Positions 57,201 to 64,000 of a stretch of DNA of 64,000 bases are shown here, piece by piece. Every line of letters begins with the position of its first letter. Within the stretch, counting starts at the first letter, position 1. Where the stretch lies: contig JAPXFQ010001678.1 of the NCBI GenBank assembly GCA_028564705.1, positions 496,001-560,000 on the forward strand, written 5' to 3'. A program made the translations under genes and the position numbers. The notes beneath the pieces were generated by a model, which had not been told where the DNA came from, did not search any database, and was given only the letters and a program-made list of their open reading frames with translations. This stretch comes from Apricaphanius iberus. Its lineage: Eukaryota > Chordata > Actinopteri > Cyprinodontiformes > Aphaniidae.

Positions 57201-60200
57201 TACGCTCTGAACTATGGCGGATCGTAACGAGACAGTGGCTTGGCTTTATTTGCTAGATAAAGCTAGACACCGTCAACATCGGCTGCATTAACGCTCTTTC
57301 TTCAGATGCGTTCTGAGTTTGGGGAGTTTAACCATTTGCTCCAGGAGCTGCTTATGGATGAGGTTCACTTTCAGCGCTACGTCTGTCTGTCCTGCGCCCC
57401 ATTTTACGACCTGCATCAGATCTCAAATCTCCTACCAGGACACCAACTACAGGTTCTCTATTCCTCCTTAGGAGCGTTTGTCCATCTGTCTTTGGTAAGT
57501 GTTATTTCTGATGTTTGAAATCTGCATTTGTTGAAAAAGTTTTACCTGGACCCACGCTTCATTCAAGATACTTGTATAGTGACATCGCTACAGTGAGACG
57601 CTCTGATTGGTTGCCGCATTGCGTTTACTAGGTTGGGTCCGTCAAAAGTTCAGCTTACTGAACTTCAGCGGTGCTTGCGTTGCCATATGAAAAGAAAGTG
57701 AAGTTGACGGAGCCAACATACACAACGCACCGCAGAGCCCCTGACGGACCTCTGACGTACTCGACCATAGACTTTATATGTAATCTTGCCGCAACTGACG
57801 CTGACGTATGGGGCAGTGTGAATGCAGCATGAGACCTTGTAGAGCTTCTCCCGCATGCTGCTTCTCACTCCACCGGCTATTTCTCCCCCAGCCTAGCTGC
57901 TACTTTCCACATGGTCAGATTTATAGTGGTTTTCTCCGTTTTCTCCGTGTCTAATGCTCATTCCTTCGACCCATTATCTCTTTCTTCTTCTGCAGTCGTT
58001 GTCCGCTAAGTGTTTTTTACACAAAACCTAAAGTAACTTTTGCCACCGTTCAAAAATCTGCATTTTCTCTGCATCAAAATTTGTCTTTATAATTCACAGA
58101 CATGATATGTTTGATCCATAGTGCACTTCAAACGGGATCAGAAAATAACTTTTATCGCTCCATTGACTGTCATTCATTTTTTTGGCAGTAGGGGACCAAT
58201 GGACCGGAAGTAGAAGGGCATGACTTCAGCTCCCCATGGCATCTAGACATCACTAATTCACTTGTCTCAAAATACAAGGCAATAAGCTACCTGCTGCCAC
58301 CAACTGATAGGGAAGACTTTGACATGATTACTTTGCCAGTCAGAGGACAGAACAGACACTCCACAATGGCAAATTATTTGCAGACAATGTCTTATAGACT
58401 AAATAAGTGAAATTGAATAATTTCTACAGCACACCTGACAATCTCTAATGTCACACTAATGTGGCTGAAAAATACTGCTCTAGAACATCTCTGAGACCAA
58501 GTAACACACAGGTAAAACCTATGTACTAATTGAAGGATGTCTGCAAGTAATTATCACTCGATTCTATTTCAAGGTATCAGAGTAAATGGGCTTAATAGAA
58601 ATGCATGTTACACATTTGAATGTGGACAAAAGATTTGAAACACAGGTAGGCTATAATTATCCTTTCACTTCCCTGTTGTGTGCTACTTTATATTGGCCTA
58701 TCACATAAGATCCATATGAATACTTTAGAAAGCTATTGCATAAGTTATCTTGTAAGCACTTACCTGGAAGAAATTGAAATATCACGCTAGTTTACATTCC
58801 TTTCAGAAAACTACTGGACCAGCCCTCTGTTGTTTTTTTTTTTTTTTCATTTTAATGGAGTAAAAAATTTCCTTAACCAGGCTATTTAGAGATCTTTTAT
58901 AATTTTCCTTTAGTGCTATTCATGTCAAACAACAAGATTTGGTGTTTTTTTAAGAATTAAAAATGTGAACAAATTATGTCTTTTTGTGACAATTGATGAA
59001 GATGACCCTGTCAAGGAAAATGCATCAACAAGAAGCAAAGTTGGCTTCAGGTGTTCAAACAGGATTGTAAACCACACTAAAGTAAAAGATTTGTTTTAGA
59101 TTTCTTACCATTTTTATTAAACATTTTATAGGACCATTAAGATTCTATTAAACGCCTTGTAGGCTTGTCACAAAATCAGCATCCCAGCAGTGCCTAATGA
59201 TCCAAATTTTATTAAACTAATTATACTTAACAGGGCAAATTTACATTTTAAATAGTATCGTTTTTTACAAGCTGATTGACGGCAAAAACAGAGTACATTT
59301 AATAATAATGACAATAATAAAAATAAACACTTCATTATTTTAAACTGAGATGTACCTGCGAGTGTCATCCCCTTCTCCCTCCAGGTCCAGGTGTTTTAGG
59401 AGCCCATTTATTTCCTCCACAACCTGCTTCCTGTAATTACGGATTGCTGCATTCCCGGAGACATCCAGGGCATCCAACTCCACCTGCAGCTCTGTTAAGA
59501 TGCGAGACAGATGGGCGCAGCTGTCTCTCCCACTTAGCCCCATCAGCAAAGCCAAAAGCTGGCTGCGAGCCATGCTCACCTTCACCATGACCTGATTGAT
59601 GCGGTTCACAGCTTCGTGGGTATCCCCTGACAGGGGTAGAGAGAGGGTCTGCTGAGGTGTGCGGCTTTCCAGCACATCCTGCACGGCACACAGGCGTGTG
59701 AGCGCTCGGTAGCGTGCTTTGCGGAGCGGCACCCTGCCTTCAGTCTTGATCTGTGTCAGCCTTAGAACCAGCTCCTGAAGGGCATCCACCAGCTCGTCAT
59801 TTATCTCTGCCACCCCACCAGCCCGTTGTGGCGCCACCACCCACTCATCCACCAGCTGACGTGCTGAAGTGCTCAGTTCTTCGATGGCCAGGCGGGACGG
59901 ATGGGAGGCGTTCTCCTCCAAATATCGCAGGAGGCCCTCCACCTCTTGTGCAGCTCTCTTGCGTGCTCCTTGCAGTTCTAGTTTGCCTTCCGTGTCTACC
60001 TGGTCCACCTGCAACAGCAGCTGGGTCAGCTCGCGTTCCATACGCTTGTACTCTCGGTCAGTCTGCAGGCCGCTGAAGGTGCAGACCTGCGGCCCCAGAA
60101 TCGAGACCTCTTTCTGGACCTCATACAATGTCATCATCGCAGGATGTTGCGGATGGTGAGGCTGTTGCTGCTGCTCCATCGGATGCTGGTGCTGGTCTTG

Positions 60201-60218
60201 AGGACTGCCATGGTCCAT
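54214..60218 (-). CDS. bag5: BAG5 co-chaperone, two coding exons
   Basis: BAG5 is a cytosolic regulator of HSP70 chaperones; its BAG domains bind the HSP70 nucleotide-binding domain. Coding exons are 60218-59356 and 54754-54214. The donor (GTACAT) and acceptor (TTTCTGTAG) join a split Arg codon, giving 1404 nt or 467 residues (human about 447). Five BAG-type three-helix repeats can be followed, at roughly residues 30-107, 110-185, 200-275, 290-365 and 380-460. Each ends in a conserved stretch: ARKRAAQEVEGLLRYLE, ARYRALTRLCAVQDVLE, YRKQVVEEINGLLKHLD, ARRRAVVEVQAVITFLD and ARKQAVKFAQNILNYLD. The C-terminus DEWEY matches the vertebrate protein. I chose the ATG at 60218 (MDHGSPQD) because a splice acceptor (TTTTACAG) lies at 60253, so the upstream in-frame ATG at 60263 is intronic. 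A His/Gln/Pro-rich stretch follows the start. No lesion is seen. Confidence 0.95.
55268..56058. mobile_element. MITE with TTAA target sites
   Basis: TTAA lies at both borders (55264-55267, 56059-56062). The inner ends are inverted with few mismatches (AGTTGCATTCCGGAT against ATCCGGACTGCGGCT). TTAA duplication points to a piggyBac- or Kolobok-type source. No transposase is visible. Confidence 0.72.
56235..56787 (+). mobile_element. Harbinger-type MITE with MADF-like remnant
   Basis: TAA flanks both sides (56232-56234, 56788-56790). The ends ACCTTGGTTTATGCTTGAGG and GCATAAATCAAGCT are inverted copies. Inside, at 56394, the + strand starts MADWQELLLPEVRKYRHLYD, the opening of the MADF/Myb-like partner protein of Harbinger elements, cut short after about 34 codons. 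Confidence 0.8.
57064..57829 (+). mobile_element. Second Harbinger-type element remnant
   Basis: TGA flanks both sides (57061-57063, 57830-57832). The ends TGCTGTGTTCACAC and GTGTGAATGCAGCA are inverted. Inside, the + strand reads ETVAWLYLLDKARHRQHRLH, then in another frame EFGEFNHLLQELLMDEVHFQ, the N-terminal region of a HARBI1-like transposase. The catalytic part is missing. The ends differ from those of the element at 56235. Confidence 0.78.
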
Positions 60219-61507
60219 CCTTTTACCACCATCAAAAGGCTTCCCAAAGAGGCTGTAAAACAAAACACAATGAAAGCAGAATAATTAATTGACAGAAGGC
60301 TTTTCCATGAAGCAAGCTTATCTCAGAACAAGACTTATTTTTTATTTATTTTAACAGTCCTAGCTTAATTTCGCAAAATTCAGTTCAGCCAAAAATTTGG
60401 CCAAAGAAGGCTAACATGAAGCCCGACTTAGAAACTATGGTGAGTGAATATAATTTACCAAGTTGGAACTTGGTGACATCCCACACGTGTAAACAGCGTT
60501 CCAGAAATGTATTAGTGGTGGCTACTGCTAATATTTTTGATGATGCTATAAGTTTGCAAGGGTTTAGCTCAGGTTGTCCTCGAGTTGTTGTCATGGTTTT
60601 GTGGCAACTATTGTTTTCCCTTTTTCTACACCTTGCTCTCCCATTTGGAGGTAACTATTTTTGTTGAACTGCTCTTGCAGTGTTTGATAGGGAAGTTATG
60701 TTTGATATTTTTATTGGAACACCTTAAACTTAAATATACAACATACTATTTTAAGGTTTCGATATATAAAATAATTTGTTTATGTAGTGTTTTTATTAAG
60801 TTATTAATTTCTTACTTTTTTATTTAGTAGTTATTTTCTGTGCTTTTTTGTTTATTTTAAATGCATAATGCACTTTTGTTTTAAGGTTTAGTTTAAAGTG
60901 TTCACATAAACTTGCGCAATTCATTTTCTTGACAAATAAGCCACAGTTTTAGATTTTAATTTGAATGTTTAGATTTGAATAAAGTAACCCTGTACCACTG
61001 GAAATCTTTCTGACAAATAAGATGTTTACATACTGAACCCTTGTTCCTTTTATGTTAATGTTTAATGATGTTTTTGATAAGGTTTTGTAATATAATAAAC
61101 CATGTTACACTTTTTGAAATTATTTTAGCTTGTGTAAGCCTATCATTGCTTTATAAAACATATCAAACTTTTGAAAAATACTCTGATAATACCGAAAATC
61201 ATGATAATTTTGGTCACTATAACCGTGAGGTTAAATTTTCATATTGTTACATCCCTAGTTCCTTGTGATGAGACTGTTGTCTGCTAACTGTTGCTACGGA
61301 GTCCTGAGTGGGACGCACCGGGTGTAAACATGGCAGGAAGTGATCGCGATCTTCTTATGGATTTTCATGTAGAAGGTCATAATGTAATTTTGATCGATGT
61401 CGATACAAAATCGAGATTGTGACACCGCATATATATGTATATATATATATATATGTGTGTGTGTGGGATTTCGCATGCTAACTCTTTTGAAAGTGTTCGT
61501 GGCATCT
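60219..61507. other. BAG5 5' side; no other gene seen
   Basis: Bases 60219-60252 are BAG5 5' UTR. Beyond the acceptor at 60253 lies an intron leading to an unseen non-coding first exon. Near 61180-61258 (TAACCGTGAGGTTAAATTTTCATATTGTTACATCCCTAG) is a probable right half of an hAT MITE. A TA/TG microsatellite lies at about 61429-61466. Confidence 0.45.
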
Positions 61508-61967
61508 AAGGCTGGGCGATATGGCCTAAAAATTTTATACATTTTTAGAATGTATTTTTATTGGAACGACTGCACACTAAAATCCCCCCCGAATAAGTAC
61601 CAATGGCAGACAACTTGTGCAAAGGATTCTGCTAGACTTAGCTGTTTTGTAGCTAAGGTCACTACGGTTTTGTCCTTCTCGGAGAGACTGGCATTTTTTC
61701 TATTAGGCTGGATGCCTCTGTTTTGGGTGTTGGAATAGGTTTGTGGGGCTGATGACTTTGACTGCGATGGGCTGTAGGCAAATGTAACAGCATTGGGTCT
61801 CTTGTTCAACGTCTGTCGCAGCAAACCCATACCAATACAGCTACAGAAGCTCCAGGGAGATACAAATGTGCCATTACATCAAAAGTTTATTACTTTTCTT
61901 TTTTTAAATCCCCTACAATAAAAAATTTGAATTAATTAATTCAATTGATTTTTTTGCCCAGGCCTAG
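61508..61967. mobile_element. hAT-type non-autonomous element
   Basis: The ends AAGGCTGGGCGATATGGCC and TTTTGCCCAGGCCTAG are inverted around a GGCTGGGC core. The flanks are TGGCATCT (61500-61507) and TTGCATCT (61968-61975), an 8-bp duplication with one mismatch. There is no intact transposase. Confidence 0.75.
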
Positions 61968-61975
61968 TTGCATCT

Positions 61976-63839
61976 CTATAGCCCTTCATTTTGTCTGTTT
62001 GCTTGCCACCCAACACCTCACACATGCACACAAAGATAACAGCAAAGATCCTCCTGTAGGATCAGCCTCCTGCCCTGACCCACTGTGGTCCCTGATGCTT
62101 CTCAGAGCTCAGAGTGGCCAAGAAGGCAGTGTCTTTGAGGCTGTATTACTTCCTCGTGGATGACAAACTTTGTTAGGGGGCAGTGTAAGGATTCTTAAGC
62201 AGCACCTATGTTCTTTTAATCAAGGGTGTCAGTTTATTTTTAAAATTGCCGGGGACAATATTTCTAAACTTGGATGCGGTTTGAGGATTGCTGGGGACAA
62301 TTATTAAATATTTATATAGCCTCTAAGTATTCATCTGTTTCATGTTTGTTTACAATATGCACTGCAGTGTATAAACATGGTGAAAATCGCATCTTTAATT
62401 ATTGCGCGTAGTTGAGCGAATTTTATTGTTGCGCATTCTTCACCAGCAGAATGTGCAACAACAAAACATGCTCCTTTTGCAACCCTTACACCGTTCTGTT
62501 TGGAGAAACTTCAAATTTAACTTACAGCTGACAGTCCGGCAATAGGGCTGCTACCTGTGGGTGATCCGCATAAGTTTGTTTCAGGTGGAAACATTTTTTT
62601 TTGAATTTCCGGGAGGAAGTTTATTTAACGGGAACGGACTGGGAGTGAGACAATATTGTTGTTGTCATGTTTTGATTAAGACATCCAAAGTGGAAAATGT
62701 TCATAGGTTGTTTTGGTGGAAGGGGCAGGAGGAAATTTTTCCCGAAGTTGCGCTACATGCTCTTGTTATCCATCCATCGTTTCCAGCGATTCAGGCATTA
62801 TAAATCTAGGTAGGAACAATGGACAATGTTTGCTTTCTGCACAGTGATTTTTGCACATAAATAAATTTCAGCTGCCTATCCTCTAATCATTTAGGACGCA
62901 AAAAAACAATGTGCATTTGTGCGCAATAAAGAAAGCATTTAAATTGTGCTATTAAAAAAATAAAATAAAAAAATAAACCAAACAGTGAGGCAGCAGCCTG
63001 CCTAAGGGGTTAAAATTACTGATTAGTCTTTCCTTTGTTCGGGGTATATCTACCTACATAGTGAAATTAACACTTAGAAACGGGCTGTTTGGCAGTTCGG
63101 CATACGACGAGACGTTTCGGCATATTACGTGTTGAGTTCCAGCCAATTGCCACCTTCCCTGAAATACACCCTGCAAGTCCCTCCCTCCGTGGTGCGGAGA
63201 GCTACGGTAACAGGCAAACAACAAACCAACAGCATGGAGTTCTAAACGCATTCAAACTGCACTGTACCTGGGTGTACAAAAGAGAACATACATACATCTT
63301 TTTGTCCTCCCCACTTCTGAGCCACTGAAAAGCTTGTGGATAGATTTTATGTATGCAGGGAATGTGCCCAACCGACTGCCAAAGCGTGTGGTAGTTTGTG
63401 GCAAACAGTTCTAGGACGACGGTTTTCCACCTTGGGACAATACAGCAGTGGATTTGCACATTGTCATAAACTTCTACCAGGATTAATACCAACTCTCCGT
63501 GAACCAGCAAATATCCCTGTACAAGTAAGCAAATTTCCTCAATAATGTCCTTCAGCTAATGGTAGACATTGTGGCATTGTTTGAGTTGTTCGCTTTTCAA
63601 TTAGCTTCATAGCTAACACTCAGAATTAGCTTCACAGCTAATACTCCTGTTTGTTTATGTAGCATTGGTGCTAGTATGCTTTTATTTGGGGGAAAAAAGA
63701 TGATATATCATAGTTGAACATTTGAAATATCGTTAGAGACTCATTGACCACAGAAGCGCATAGCCTAGGCCCTGCCCTCCAAAACCCGGTCATTCTGTGC
63801 TAATGCTCACAGAAGGGCCACCTCGTCACAACTGCAATT
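61976..63839. other. No recognised gene
   Basis: Short open frames occur. One near 63345-63410 reads VPNRLPKRVVVCGKQ before a stop, but no family could be named and no splice-consistent chain was found. Confidence 0.35.
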
Positions 63840-63847
63840 CTACAACA

Positions 63848-64000
63848 AATGGTAAATGGTAAATGGACTGAACTTATATAGCGCTTTTCTAGTCTTACTG
63901 ACCACTCAAAGCGCTTTACATTGAAGCCGCATTCATCCATTCACACTCGCATTCATACACCGACACCCAACATGGCTCGGTAGGACAATGTAGAATTTGG
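63848..64000 (+). repeat. Dispersed teleost repeat (AAATGGTAAATGGACTG...)
   Basis: The start AAATGGTAAATGGACTGAAC, followed by TATATAGCGCTTTTCTAGTC and CACTCAAAGCGCTTTACA, is a very common interspersed sequence in fish genomes. It runs off the window. Confidence 0.8.

Larger units (their letters stand above)
54755..59355 (-). other. BAG5 intron (4.6 kb) with MITEs
   Basis: This intron lies between the two BAG5 coding exons with GT-AG borders. It contains three small DNA transposons (55268-56058, 56235-56787, 57064-57829). A stretch near 58120-58240 (CTTCAAACGGGATCAGAAAATAA...) recurs at about 2386-2490. Confidence 0.85.

Noticed and set aside
60219..60263. BAG5 start at the ATG at 60263
   Set aside because: A splice acceptor TTTTACAG lies between this ATG and the coding exon, so the extension is intronic.

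Overview
The window looks like a gene-poor, repeat-rich stretch of a ray-finned fish (teleost) genome. The evidence is one conserved vertebrate host gene with a spliced structure (BAG5), and a repeat population typical of teleosts: Tc1-like, PIF/Harbinger and hAT DNA elements, L2/CR1-type and I/Nimb-type LINEs, a Ty3/gypsy element and a tRNA-like SINE with a GGAT tail. The species cannot be named from this sequence. There are no prokaryotic features, CRISPR arrays or rRNA genes, and I recognised no functional tRNA gene.

Left part (1-10 kb): two spliced genes face each other. On the + strand, exons between 405 and 6542 encode a small Cys/His zinc finger followed by a HECT-type ubiquitin ligase domain of the 'G2/M-phase-specific E3 ligase-like' kind. 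On the - strand, exons between 9647 and 6780 encode a DDE integrase-like protein with an N-terminal helix-turn-helix. Their stop codons are about 240 bp apart. Both are decayed. The HECT copy has two in-frame stops and lacks the middle of the domain. The integrase copy has two frameshifts, a lost splice donor and a SINE inserted in an exon with a 14-bp target duplication. This pair is the best candidate in the window for a poorly described system, possibly one mobile element carrying both an integrase and an E3 ligase.

Middle part (10-51 kb): almost entirely transposable-element wreckage. It includes several L2/CR1-type LINE copies (19.3-22.1, 22.6-24.4, 28.8-29.7, 39.5-41.1, 44.5-46.5 and 50.6-51.4 kb) and an I/Nimb-like ORF1 fragment (38.8-39.5 kb). 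A 5' fragment of an L1-like endonuclease lies at 41.4-41.9 kb. A Ty3/gypsy element on the - strand (30.45-34.61 kb) was entered by a 1.47-kb Harbinger element. An exactly 878-bp direct duplication (26917-27794 and 29733-30610) includes the broken edge of that gypsy element. Two copies of one Tc1-like family lie at 42.2-44.3 and 48.4-50.0 kb, the first split by a 699-bp solo LTR. Coding-like minisatellites occur at 16.8-17.7 and 36.6-37.9 kb.

Right part (51-64 kb): the host gene BAG5 on the - strand, with two coding exons (60218-59356 and 54754-54214) that join to a 467-residue protein with five BAG domains. Its 4.6-kb intron holds three small DNA transposons with different target duplications (TTAA, TAA, TGA). 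Beyond BAG5 the sequence is unremarkable apart from a 460-bp hAT-like element and a common teleost dispersed repeat at the end of the window.
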